The notes beneath the pieces were generated by a model, which saw nothing but the letters and a program-made list of their open reading frames with translations, was not told the origin of the DNA and did not search any database. The position numbers were made by a program, and so were the translations under genes. 64,000 nt of DNA from Muricea muricata (Eukaryota > Cnidaria > Anthozoa > Malacalcyonacea > Plexauridae), in NCBI GenBank assembly GCA_963855995.1, contig OY979730.1, positions 1,488,501-1,552,500 of the forward strand, written 5' to 3'. Of the stretch, positions 39,201-45,148 are shown piece by piece. Positions within the stretch are counted from its first letter, which is position 1. Each line of letters opens with the position of its first letter.

Positions 39201-39209
39201 AATATATAG
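7564..39209 (+). CDS. Polycystin-1-like receptor/channel with six discoidin and four EGF domains, copy B
   Basis: Thirty-nine exons were joined by splice consensus and phase into 3,806 codons ending at TAG 39207-39209; every junction keeps frame. Approximate residue order from the first codon seen: F5/8C 1-153, 154-302, 303-454; EGF 455-492; F5/8C 493-642, 643-795; EGF 796-831; F5/8C 832-992; EGF 993-1028 and 1029-1064; glycine-rich linker, Thr-rich repeats and PKD-like region 1065-1401; PKD 1402-1591; REJ 1592-2060; pre-GAIN helical region to 2313; GAIN/GPS to 2630; helix 1 near 2655; PLAT 2690-2800; helices 2-11 and pore to about 3590; tail to 3806. Family knowledge: polycystin-1 proteins are self-cleaved at the GPS and act as receptor or channel subunits. 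Vertebrate PC1 has LRR, WSC, lectin and many PKD repeats; here that end is replaced by discoidin/EGF modules. The signal-peptide exon is not identified. Individual exons are listed below. Confidence 0.93.
8068..8234 (+). repeat. 29-bp minisatellite, about 5.8 copies
   Basis: Unit cctatcagccaggatatag plus aagggtataa; five full copies and a 22-base partial, differing at a few positions (ccaggat/ccgggat, agaagg/agcagg). Confidence 0.9.
8770..9030. mobile_element. MITE relic, same family as 20951-21346
   Basis: Shares gactaaaggtcgaa, tagaaagaacatcctaaaat, gcgaaatgttgtaaaatacg, agccttgcgaagtttgc and ttttgtatatatttgtatta with the element at 20951-21346, then a partial inverted second half. The right arm seems truncated. 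Confidence 0.7.
9306..9945 (+). repeat. Degenerate GTGTA/ATGTA/GTGTG satellite
   Basis: About 640 bases of pentamer-like units (gtgta, gtgtg, atgta, gtagt) lacking almost all C on the + strand. Lies in the intron between discoidin domains 1 and 2. Open frames of up to about 228 codons on the minus strand are simple His/Tyr/Thr/Leu repeats created by the satellite, not genes. Confidence 0.9.
10158..11809 (+). CDS. Copy B exons: discoidin domain 2
   Basis: Exons 10158-10465 and 11671-11809. Opens CRDSAPLGMQNGLIHDAQI, contains DFDQWFQVDF and YKLLYGDDGYIF, and ends ARYFRIKPVTC...LRVEFIGC. The donor after the first exon (gtttgc) is weak but the phase and the protein match the sister domains, so the join is well supported. 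The 1.2-kb intron holds a MITE at 10646-10851. Confidence 0.86.
10646..10851. mobile_element. MITE with ~26-bp terminal inverted repeats
   Basis: Left end gctccgttcacacgagaccg and right end ggtcctgtgtgaacggggcc are inverted complements with gatccgt/acggatc continuing inwards. About 205 bp, no coding capacity. Confidence 0.75.
11997..13282 (+). CDS. Copy B exons: discoidin domain 3
   Basis: Exons 11997-12310 and 13141-13282. Opens CSSSGALGLENGNFQLLASS, has WLHSNTDVDPWFGVNF and FEMSYTVDGVNFAFYK, closes TVYARGITIYPKTC...MRAEIYGC. Same intron position and phases as domains 1 and 2. The middle intron (12311-13140) has no feature beyond a short AT-rich tract near 12790-12810. Confidence 0.86.
13400..13795 (+). 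repeat. Degenerate ATC/ATT (tcatcattatcatc) tract
   Basis: About 400 bases of imperfect trinucleotide-like repeats just 5' of the EGF1 exon; it ends at the acceptor and supplies a pyrimidine-rich tract. Confidence 0.85.
13801..13914 (+). CDS. Copy B exon: EGF-like domain 1
   Basis: 114 bases, phase 1-1. Six cysteines in EGF spacing: DLDNCASVTCQNNGTC, then CDCPSGYVGYLC. The D-x-D-N start resembles the calcium-binding subtype. Placed between discoidin domains 3 and 4. Confidence 0.9.
14049..14900. mobile_element. DNA transposon fragment with ~80-bp inverted repeats carrying a helicase fragment
   Basis: Left arm 14049-14130 (starts cctgcgtatcaggcggtta) is inverted relative to right arm 14823-14900 (ends taaccgcctgctacgcagg), with matching blocks cgaagggt, aaccgcctg, ctag(t/c)agttttttaat. 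Between them lies an antisense helicase fragment. It sits in the 2.5-kb intron between EGF1 and discoidin 4. The combination of inverted repeats and a superfamily-2 helicase suggests a helicase-bearing DNA transposon (Academ-H-like is one possibility), but no transposase is visible, so the class is unproven. Confidence 0.7.
14265..14735 (-). pseudogene. RecQ-like DNA helicase N-terminal fragment inside transposon
   Basis: 156 codons from ATG 14735 down to the stop at 14265. Contains a Walker A / motif I AVLPTGSGKSMIFNVF, preceded by LKEEQVAVEKLRLGQDVL (RecQ motif 0-like Q with the following basic region), motif Ia-like LVISPLTSITADQIAKMHSLG, and QFVYSSEEHA. Motif II (DEAH) and everything downstream are missing, so it cannot be a working helicase on its own. 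Known RecQ proteins are several hundred residues longer. It is antisense to the host gene and flanked by inverted repeats, so I read it as transposon cargo or a captured fragment. Confidence 0.75.
14901..16459. other. Rest of intron before discoidin domain 4
   Basis: No gene, RNA or repeat that I can name. Small open frames here show no family resemblance and are not annotated. Confidence 0.5.
16460..17545 (+). CDS. Copy B exons: discoidin domain 4
   Basis: Exons 16460-16767 and 17404-17545. Opens CPNGTDLGLSDGTISDSQI, has WLAKSTDSYPWLQVDF and FSISFGNDGTNFADY, closes NARYFRIHLLAHSG...RMELADC. Phases as in the other discoidin modules. The intron contains a MITE-family copy (about 17125-17375). 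Confidence 0.87.
17125..17375. mobile_element. hAT-like MITE, GGGCCACT family member
   Basis: Left end aaatagaaatgaacagacgg then accacc; right end gttgcactgctgagtggccc then tactgttta. The interior motif tctggccagtca...gcataaaaat is shared with copies near 41202, 49640, 61385 and 63735. Confidence 0.65.
17938..18545. repeat. Two diverged copies of a hairpin-rich repeat
   Basis: Hairpins ctactcgctatctattcc / ccaatagatagcgagtag at about 17992-18030 and gatttctatgcggtgat / atcaccgcatagaaatc at 18157-18221; both motifs recur in diverged form at 18281-18320 and 18437-18500. Lies in the intron between discoidin 4 and 5. No coding content. Confidence 0.75.
18685..19380 (+). CDS. Copy B exons: discoidin domain 5
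   Basis: Exons 18685-19001 and 19239-19380. Opens CTVVPAGMESTEIADKQI, has DAPWFQVDF and FTVSYGSDGIIFEVYK, closes RTQYIRINPKTHGKYIALRV then EFHIC. The intron is short (237 bases). Confidence 0.88.
19736..19843 (+). CDS. Copy B exon: EGF-like domain 2
   Basis: 108 bases between acceptor tacag and a strong gtaagt donor, phase 1-1. Reads ACLPANPCLNNGDC then FTCSCLNGSYDHFC: six main EGF cysteines, but the usual G-x-x-G before the last cysteine is changed to GSYDHF. Confidence 0.85.
20333..22560 (+). CDS. Copy B exons: discoidin domain 6 (three exons)
   Basis: Exons 20333-20529, 21660-21797 and 22413-22560. Opens CFDPIPLGLESGDILNAQL, has NSWLQIDFR at the first exon end, continues VYTTLSGIVMQGSND, FKIAYSQDGVNFQTFQ, and closes TRFVRVYPISW...LRLEMYGC. 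Unlike the other five discoidin domains it has an extra phase-0 intron straight after the QIDF strand; that intron contains a MITE (20951-21346). Confidence 0.86.
20951..21346. mobile_element. MITE with long terminal inverted repeats
   Basis: Arms pair almost end to end: caatttgcataatggacta with tagtctattatgcaaattg, and gcaaattttgtatatatttg with caaatatatacaaaatttgc around a short centre. About 396 bp, no coding capacity. Related copies at 8770-9030, 40326-40731 and 57770-57935. Confidence 0.85.
22196..22300. mobile_element. Fragment of the GGGCCACT-family MITE
   Basis: Tracts gcaggttctggcaggtcgat, gtcaatagaaacgc and tgttacactgctgagtg match the element at 17125-17375; the left end is missing. 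In the intron between exons two and three of discoidin 6. Confidence 0.6.
23053..23160 (+). CDS. Copy B exon: EGF-like domain 3
   Basis: 108 bases, phase 1-1: HFCLSSQCSSNSRC then YNCICDEGYSGEHC. Exon plus the start of its downstream intron is duplicated as EGF4. Confidence 0.9.
23449..23764 (+). repeat. (CTATA)62 perfect pentanucleotide microsatellite
   Basis: 23451-23760 is 62 uninterrupted ctata units, with partial units either side, in the intron between EGF3 and EGF4. The surrounding 23220-23340 and 24090-24370 are degenerate cataccata-type sequence from which the array could have expanded. Long open frames of Tyr/Thr/Ile/Leu repeats here are artefacts. Confidence 0.97.
23935..24042 (+). 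CDS. Copy B exon: EGF-like domain 4
   Basis: 108 bases, phase 1-1: HSCLSNPCPTNSYC then YDCTCYGGYSGENC. Nearest relative is EGF3 next door; flanking intron sequence is also shared (see findings). Confidence 0.9.
24090..24370 (+). repeat. Degenerate CATACCATA-type repeat in intron
   Basis: Irregular units such as ataccata, atatcata and catacca, the counterpart of the sequence preceding the pure CTATA array in the upstream duplicate. Confidence 0.75.
24576..25586 (+). CDS. Copy B exon: glycine-rich repeat linker, Thr-rich repeats and PKD-like region
   Basis: 1,011 bases after acceptor tgcag. Begins YDIVTVTD, then eight perfect GGGDSSH heptads (24602-24769), a Ser/Thr/Gln tract, four 19-residue Thr-rich repeats (24860-25087; e.g. 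ETTVNHISGTAQTSLSTGP), a second linker, and a folded-looking segment (FGESFLVGWTMTAGTNVTVT, YNGIPCC, CDC) that resembles a diverged PKD/Ig-like strand pattern. The Thr/Ser-rich part is likely O-glycosylated stalk. Ends in phase 1 at gtaggt. Confidence 0.9.
24602..24769 (+). repeat. 21-bp coding minisatellite x8 (GGGDSSH heptads)
   Basis: Eight identical copies of ggtggtggtgatagtagtca c at DNA level, inside the exon and in frame. Identity at synonymous positions shows very recent expansion or homogenisation. Confidence 0.97.
25837..26406 (+). CDS. Copy B exon: PKD (beta-sandwich) domain region
   Basis: 570 bases. The first part (VVAWMFDCEVDG, CQITLRLQNN) looks Ig/PKD-like; the second is a good PKD domain: NGPVKENQTITFTISL, LSVDLGDNSP in place of the common W-DFGDG, HVYPAVGSYNVKMNASND, then EEIVVVVLPYTC. 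Leads into the REJ region. Confidence 0.87.
26595..29624 (+). CDS. Copy B exons: REJ (receptor for egg jelly) module
   Basis: Six exons: 26595-26995, 27340-27510, 27810-27901, 28214-28327, 28698-29041, 29341-29624. Phases join cleanly (0, 0, 2, 2, 1, 0). Recognisable features are the FVWYC and WSLYLFDN strands (W between cysteines), CGFGSGRG-like SSGCFGSGRGRINTGNSTL, and the final Ig-like unit NFTFNCEGWNDPDSPLTYEF then FSYGNN. REJ modules link PKD repeats to the GPS in polycystin-1 and sea-urchin REJ proteins. Confidence 0.85.
29795..32197 (+). CDS. Copy B exons: helical region between REJ and GAIN
   Basis: Exons 29795-29977, 30503-30628, 30831-31013, 31111-31324 and 32145-32197. Sequence such as LSELVEEYLENGDTAAALGL, MLNVLSDVKLQDVSAAIQVS, TVTTLKNLAQNDEG and VEMVEQLQSVLLDYLVTSE is amphipathic-helical, as expected for the helical GAIN subdomain A of polycystin/adhesion-GPCR type proteins. 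Confidence 0.85.
31430..31680 (+). repeat. Degenerate GAGGTG-CGACGTGATGAGGT repeat
   Basis: Imperfect units of roughly 20-25 bases built from gatgaggt, gaagtgaggt and gcgacgtg in the intron after exon 31111-31324. The minus-strand His/Thr/Ser/Pro-rich open frames are repeat artefacts. Confidence 0.8.
32697..33717 (+). CDS. Copy B exons: GAIN domain beta part
   Basis: Exons 32697-33014 and 33486-33717. FDKNPFSWDKSSKSVTSNV is the typical N-P-F-x-W start of the pre-GPS region in polycystins, followed by beta strands (IVVTVSRDPSQF, YLKFHCF, HLNVYLKKGGKPNPKAGDYD). Ends in phase 1 within GEYCFG. Confidence 0.88.
34038..34859 (+). CDS. Copy B exons: GPS cleavage motif and first transmembrane helix
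   Basis: Exons 34038-34351 and 34629-34859. GPS: SCIFWDVLNETWRGEGC across the splice to QILCYCNHLTSFG, with the W, four cysteines and the HL/T cleavage triad all present, so self-cleavage is predicted. After it comes helix VAVLALISTILGVYIIGVIW and RRADKRD. The first exon also contains SRNRRS and KRVRRS, basic sites that match furin consensus. The donor at 34352 is gttagt. Confidence 0.93.
35035..36584 (+). CDS. Copy B exons: PLAT domain and helices 2-5
   Basis: Exons 35035-35293 and 35669-36584. IGPTILPKPTGDYYYLVTTA starts the PLAT domain, which ends WLAVE; helices begin LSCALCLLCCTMITSAMF, FVIGFQSSIIIIPVNVLI, YCFIYVAYAICYLASAAS, WVIAMVTSFLQSALLL. The sequence matches copy A exon for exon. 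Confidence 0.94.
36660..37272 (+). CDS. Copy B exons: helix 6 and start of polycystin domain
   Basis: Exons 36660-36876 and 37107-37272, same lengths (217 and 166 bases) as copy A exons 1574-1790 and 2008-2173. IFAFFVFLVLLMDVAQYHR is helix 6; ISDSDSFWMWSRETLIPGLY opens the extracellular domain. Confidence 0.94.
37378..39209 (+). CDS. Copy B last exon: TOP domain, helices 7-11, pore and C-tail
   Basis: Acceptor atttcag, stop TAG 39207-39209. Polycystin domain with GFPYWGTITMYSGSGY, helices as in copy A, pore LVTQFSMTLGDFDF and last helix ending FIAIINDSYAEIQEE. The S4-like helix FFYILRFLRLLRFNKN keeps three Arg and a Lys. The cytoplasmic tail is about 30 residues longer than in copy A, with a basic block (KKKKTRKYKRKLK) and a long acidic end (DVDDSDDEG, DDKDDIHESGLED). 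Confidence 0.94.
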
Positions 39210-40325
39210 TGTCGCTTGCAGTTGAGAGGACGATATTTAACATTTTGCACGATTTGACTTTTAGTTACTTTTTCATTCTTGTAGATGGGGCGGTATGGCA
39301 CCAGCCGTGATATAGTAGATTCTACTCCAGATCGATACGAACAGATTATAACTCGTTTAGATCTATGAATAGAAGATGTAGCCTAGTGTTAGAATCCTGA
39401 TATCTGATCTGGGGCAGACTATGTTAGTACCTAAACGGTTCGATTACTTTCCATACCACCCACTTAAAAAAAGGGCAAAAACAAAGACTTTCCCGACAAA
39501 ATGTTTCAGAGACTATAACCGATGGACTATCATTTATACGGTTTGATTGGTTAATTTGACGGAAGGGGAAGTCAGTTTTGAACCCTTTTAATGTTTGTGG
39601 TTGTTTAATTTAATTTTTACAAGACCGTTTGGGTTACTTTATCGCGTTTGTCACAAACAAACACCATACACAGATCTTTTTCACAACAAGTGTTAAGCGT
39701 TCGTATATAACGGATCCTTGACTACATTTGTGGGCGATTTTGTGCAAGGCTTCGATTTGTTAAAGCGCCTGATATTACGCGCCGGAGTTGTTATCATTTT
39801 AAGTACAAAAAAGTAGAAGCGAGAGTTCAAATAAGGATTAATTAAACACTACAAAGTCGCTGGAGTTAATGAGGATAAATAGGCCACTTACGTTCACTTA
39901 ACATGATGCATACTTATATCAGCACGACGCATGCGGTCTGTATGTTTTTTAGGTATTGTAGAAAACAAATATTAAAAAATAAGGCTGCTTTGCATCTATT
40001 AAATTCTATTTTTAATAAAGCTACCCTATTAGGACAATTCGTAGCTCAGTTTGTGGAACCGTCCCTTCATATGCCAGCCCCCCCCCCCTCCTCCCCCAAG
40101 TCTCCAACCCATGCATCAGCCCTTCTCGTGCACCCATTTGGATTTTATTATAAACGCACAGGCGTTCTTTGTCAGTACCTGGGAACAAGCAGAGAATGGG
40201 GATATAAGAAATGTGAATTGATAAAGATTGTACATTTAAGTTGTTATAAATATGTTTAAGAACGAGGAAGATTCTTCGTTCTTAAACATATTTACAAAAA
40301 CAAAATAAATTTACAATTTTATCAT
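39210..40325. other. Region 3' of copy B, presumed 3' UTR and intergenic DNA
   Basis: No gene seen. Features are a C-run at about 40079-40099 and possible AATAAA at 40014 (not verifiable as a poly(A) site). A short inverted repeat is visible around 40240-40295 (cttaagaacgaggaag type). Unlike the preceding exons, it has no visible similarity with the DNA after copy A. Confidence 0.5.
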
Positions 40326-40731
40326 TGGACCTTTCCCCTTTCCGACAAAATTTTGAAAAAAAATCGAAATGAGCAAAAATATCACCATAGCTTGAAAGAG
40401 CATCCCAAGTTTACTAAAGTTGCGAATTTTGGTTGTGAAATGTTGTAAACTGTAGAAAATATAGCCTTGCAAATTTGGCAAATTTTGTATACATTTGTAT
40501 TACGCGTAGGAAAATGATAATCAAAAGTAACAACTGATTATCACTTTTCCGCCCGTAATACAAATATATAGAAAATTTGCCAACTTCGCTAGGCTATATT
40601 TTCTACATTTTACAACATGTCACAGCCGAACTTGGCAATCTTACTAAACTTAGGATGCTCTTTCAAGCTGTGGTGATATTTTTGTCTATTTTGAATTTTC
40701 TCAAAATTTCATGTAAAAGGGGAAAGGTCCA
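40326..40731. mobile_element. MITE, ~406 bp, long terminal inverted repeats
   Basis: Ends tggacctttccccttt / aaaggggaaaggtcca; subterminal tagcttgaaagagcatcc / ggatgctctttcaagctg; arms meet around acgcgtaggaaaatgataat. Same family as 20951-21346. Confidence 0.85.
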
Positions 40732-40912
40732 TTTACAAGTCTCATGTCTCTACTGACTGCCTGTTCGCAGGTACTGACAAAGAACAATGCAAAGAACGCG
40801 CCTGTGGTGCTGTGGGCACTCGGCCCAAATGCTCGGCACTCGGGATTTATCGACTTTATTGCGCACAACGACAACGTGCTCGTGGGCAGTCGGAATTTTT
40901 CGAATTCATTTT

Positions 40913-41000
40913 TTTAACCCTTTCCTGCATAATGTTGCTCTGCAGCAACAATCCTTTTTTGACCAATATCAGCTCTGGATAATTATGTATTTGTATGGGC
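40913..41000. repeat. TTAACCCTTTCCTGCAT repeat end
   Basis: ttaaccctttcctgcataat followed by gttgctctgcagcaac. Inverted relatives occur at 45630-45660, and both orientations at about 46715-46897, so this is probably the terminus of a MITE later split by the insertions that follow. Confidence 0.55.
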
Positions 41001-41201
41001 TGCTGTGTTTTTAAAGAGGCAGTTCATGTATAATTATGCATGCCACTTCATCAATGTAGATATTACATGAAGTAGTGTTTGTCAAAAATGTATTAACCAT
41101 GCACAAAATGGCGGAATGTGTCATAACTACTTGCCGTTAGATCTAGGAATTGCACATTGGCCGCCATATTGAATTTAATCGCACAAGAGCCTGGTAACGA
41201 G

Positions 41202-41560
41202 CATAGAATAAGAAATGAATAGAAGGGCCACTCAGCAGTGCAACATGTCACCCCATAGGCGGCCCAATTCAGTGTGTAGTTTCATATAGAGATCAGTAGC
41301 GTATTGTTTACATATTTATATATGTAAACAATACGCTACTGATCTCTATATAAAACTACACACTGAATTGGGCCGCCTATGGTCACCCTATGTTTATGCA
41401 GTTTACTGGCTGCCACCAGCCAGTTCAGCATTCCTATTGGCCAGAAAATGCAATTGACTGGCTGAGAAAATGCTAATAACGTGCGTAATGCGACATGCGC
41501 GGTTTCCAAAACTTCAAAGGCTCCGACGCGAGTGGCCCTTCTATGTATTCTTATTCTATG
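41202..41560. mobile_element. hAT-like MITE with 8-bp target duplication
   Basis: Ends catagaataag / cttattctatg, flanked on both sides by gtaacgag (41194-41201 and 41561-41568). Subterminal gaagggccactcagcagtgc and gagtggcccttc mark the GGGCCACT family. An 8-bp duplication is typical of hAT transposons. It contains a nested 128-bp hairpin element. Confidence 0.85.
41254..41381. mobile_element. 128-bp hairpin MITE nested in the hAT-like element
   Basis: Two ~60-base arms (cataggcggcccaattcagt ... actgaattgggccgcctatg) pair with a single visible mismatch. Flanked by gtcaccc at 41247-41253 and 41382-41388, a 7-bp direct repeat consistent with target duplication. Confidence 0.88.
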
Positions 41561-41637
41561 GTAACGAGTTTAAAGATTTCCGTCAAAATCGCCAGCGCTT
41601 CCGGTTTCCGGTCGGTAAAAATAAAAACACTATATGA

Positions 41638-44600
41638 TATGGAAAGCCATAGCTGTCTTAAGTGATAAAACGTCATTTCATTAGGTGCTTTATACGTTAT
41701 ATACGGTGCTTTAAACATGACATGCGGTGCTTTGAGTATTATATGCGGTGCTTTAAACATTATATGCGGTGCTTTGAGCATTATATGCGGTGCTTTAAGC
41801 ATTATATGCGGTGCTTTAAACATTATATGCGGTGCTTTAAACATTATATGCGGTGCTTTAAACATTATATGCGGTGCTTTAAACATTATATGCGGTGCTT
41901 TAAACATTATATGCGGTGCTTCGAGCATTATATGCGGTGCTTTAAACATTATATGCGGTGCTTTGAGTATTATATGCGGTGCTTTAAACATTATATGCGG
42001 TGCTTCGAGCATTATATGCGGTGCTTCGAACATTATATGCGGTGCTTCGAACATTATATGCGGTGCTTTGAACATTATATGCGGTGCTTTAAACATTATA
42101 TGCGGTGCTTCGAGCATTATATGCGGTGCTTCGAACATTATATGCGGTGCTTCGAACATTATATGCGGTGCTTTGAACATTATATGCTGTGCTTTGAGCA
42201 TTATACGCAGTGCTTTCATCATTATACGCAGTTATTTCATCATTATACGCGGCGCTTTCATCATTATATGCGGTGCTTTCATCATTATACGCGGTGATTT
42301 CACCTTTGTACGCGGTGCTTTCATCATTATATGCGGTGCTTTCACCTTTATACGCAGTGCTTTGAACATTATACGCGGTGGTTCCAGCGTCATTATACTC
42401 AGTGAGCCAGTACCTTTGGTCAGCGTTGTGGAATGTTACACGATTCTGCTATACGTCATGCCATCAAGAATATCTAAACACTCATCGAATATTCATAGGG
42501 CGATCACGTGTCATTTCCTGCTTGGAAATTTACAAGTTGAGCGCAGTTATAAAACGGTAAAATATATAAGACTTTTCTGGCGTTTTAAATCGAAAGTAAA
42601 CCCAGGGGGTTTGAAATATGGAACAAATACTGCAATCTTTAAATTTGGGGACTTTGCGTGGCCGATTTGAAGCACAGCGAATAGAACCGCAGGCAGTTTT
42701 AAATTTAATGCGAAATTTTGAAAAATTTTGGGAAAAAATTTTGAAAAAAAATTTGGGAAAAAAATTTGAAAAAAAATTCGGGAAAAAATTTTGGCAAAAA
42801 ATTCTGAAAAAAATTTGGGAAAAAATCTTGAAAAAAAATTCTGGAAAAAATTTTGAAAAAAAAATTGGGAAATTCATGAATAATTCATGAATATTCATGA
42901 ATAATTCATGAATATTCATGAATAATTCATGATAATTCATGAAAAATATTGGGGAAAATTTTGAACAAAAAAAATTGGGAAAAAATTTTGAAAAAAAATG
43001 TGGGAAAAAATTCTAAAAAAAAAATTTGGGAAAAAATTCTGAAAAAAAAATTGACAAAAATATTGGGGAAAATTTTGAACAAAAAATTTGGGAAAAAATT
43101 TTGAAAAAAGTTTGGGAAAAAAATTTGAAAAAAAATTCGGGAAAAAATTTTGACAAAAAATTCTGAAAAAAATTTGGGAAAAAATCTTGAAAAAAAATTC
43201 TGGAAAAAATTTTGAAAAAAAATTTGGGAAATTCATGAATATTTCATGAATAATTCATGATAATTCATGAAAAATATTGGGGGAAAATTTTGAATAAAAA
43301 ATTTGGGAAAAAATTTTGAAAAAAGTTTGGGAAAAAAATTTGAAAAAAATTCGGGAAAAAATTTTGACAAAAAACTGACAAAAAATTCTGAAAAAAATTT
43401 GGGAAAAAATCTTGAAAAAAAATTCTGGAAAGAATTTTGAATTTTGAAAAAAATTTGGGGAAATTCATGAATAATTCATGAATATCATGAATAATTCATG
43501 AATAATCATGAATAATTCATGAAAATCATGAATAATTCATGATCATGAATAATTCATGAATTTTTCAGGAAAAAATCTTGAAAAAAATTAGGAAAAAGTT
43601 TTGACAAAATTTTTTTTCCCAATTTCTTTTTCAAAATTTTTTTCTGAATTTTTTTTCAAGATTTTTTCCTGGATTTTTTCCTTTATTCATGATATTCATG
43701 AATTATTCATGATTTCCCAAATTTTTTTCAGAATTTTTTCCCAAATTTTTTTTTCAAAATTTTTTTCCCAAATTTTTTTTAAAATTTCCCAAAAAAATTT
43801 GGGAAAAAATTTTGGGAAAAAATTTCGAAAAAAAATTTGGAAAAAAATTCTGAAAAAAAAATTTGGAAAAAGAATTCTAAAAAAATTTGGGAAAAAATTT
43901 TGAAAAAAAGTTTGGGAAAAAAAATTTGAAAAAAAAATTTGGGAAAAAATTCTGAAAAAAAATTTGGGAAAAAAATTTGAAAAAAAATTAGGAAAAAGTT
44001 TTGACAAAAAAATTTTTTCCCAATTTCTTTTTCAAAATTTTTTCCGGAATTTTTTTCAAGATTTTTTTCTGAAAAATTCATGAATTATTCATGAAAGATT
44101 CATGAATTATTCATGATTTCCCAATTTTTTTTTCAAAATTTTTTCCAGAATTTTTTTGCAAGATTTTTTCCCAAATTTTTTTTTCAGAATTTTTTGTCAA
44201 AGTTTTTAGTCAAAATTTTTTCCAGAATTTTTTTTCAAATTTTTTTCCCTAACTTTTTTCAAAATTTTTTCCCAAATTTTTTTTTCAAAATTTTTTCCCG
44301 AATTTTTTTCAAATTTTTTTCCCCAAATTTTTTTTCAATTTTTTTCCCATTAAATTTAAAACTGCCTGCGGTTCTATTCGCTGTGCTTCAAATCGGCCAC
44401 GCAAAGTCCCCAAACTTAAAGATTGCAGTATTTGTTCCATATTTCAAATCCCCTGGGTTTTACTTTCGATTTAAAACGCCAGAAAAGTCTTATATATTTT
44501 ACCGTTTTATAACTGCGCTCAACTTGTAAATTTCCAAGCAGGAAATGACACGTGATCGCCCTATGAATATTCGATGAGTGTTTAGATATTCTTGATGACA

Positions 44601-45148
44601 TGACGTATAGCAGAATCGTGTAACATTCCACAACGCTGACCAAAGGTACTGGCTCACTGAGTATAATGACGCTGGAACCACCGCGTATAATGTTCAAAGC
44701 ACTGCGTATAAAGGTGAAAGCACCGCATATAATGATGAAAGCACCGCGTACAAAGGTGAAATCACCGCGTATAATGATGAAAGCACCGCATATAATGATG
44801 AAAGCACCGCGTATAATGATGAAATACCTGCGTATAATGATGAAAGCACTGCGTATAATGCTCAAAGCACAGCATATAATGTTCAAAGCACCGCATATAA
44901 TGTTCGAAGCACCGCATATAATGTTTAAAGCACCGCATATAATGCTCGAAGCACCGCATATAATGTTTAAAGCACCGCATATAATGTTTAAAGCACCGCA
45001 TATAATGTTTAAAGCGCCGCATATAATGTTTAAAGCACCGCATATAATACTCAAAGCACCGCATGTCATGTTTAAAGCACCGTATATAATGTATAAAGCA
45101 CCTAATGAAATGACGTTTTATCACTTAAGACAGCTATGGCTTTCCATA
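41638..45148. mobile_element. 3.5-kb fold-back element with 6-bp target duplication
   Basis: Termini tatggaaagccatagctgtc / gacagctatggctttccata are exact inverted complements and are flanked by atatga on both sides (41632-41637, 45149-45154). Each arm consists of an array of a 21-bp unit (ggtgctttaaacattatatg c; 41692-42388 and inverted 44690-45105) followed by about 320 bases of unique sequence (42390-42715 / 44350-44690). The 1.6-kb centre is AT-rich low-complexity DNA. No credible protein is encoded; long open frames in the arrays are repeat translations. Confidence 0.9.
42716..44349. repeat. Central AAATTTGGGAAAAAA / TTCATGAA low-complexity core of fold-back element
   Basis: Irregular repeats of tttgggaaaaaattttgaaa in the left half, switching to the complement (ttttcccaaattttttt) near 43610 and back and forth, with clusters of attcatgaat (self-complementary) at 42875-42950, 43235-43275, 43465-43560, 43685-43715 and 44075-44120. 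Confidence 0.85.

Noticed and set aside
41551-42670. Long open frames on both strands with IICGALN / APHIMFK / YMRCFKH repeats (also 44416-45154)
   Set aside because: The 21-bp unit is a multiple of three and lacks stops in several frames on both strands; repeat artefact in a fold-back element.
42530-44529. Phe/Asn/Lys-rich frames (NFFPKFF type)
   Set aside because: Low-complexity AAATTTGGGAAA core, no protein-like composition.
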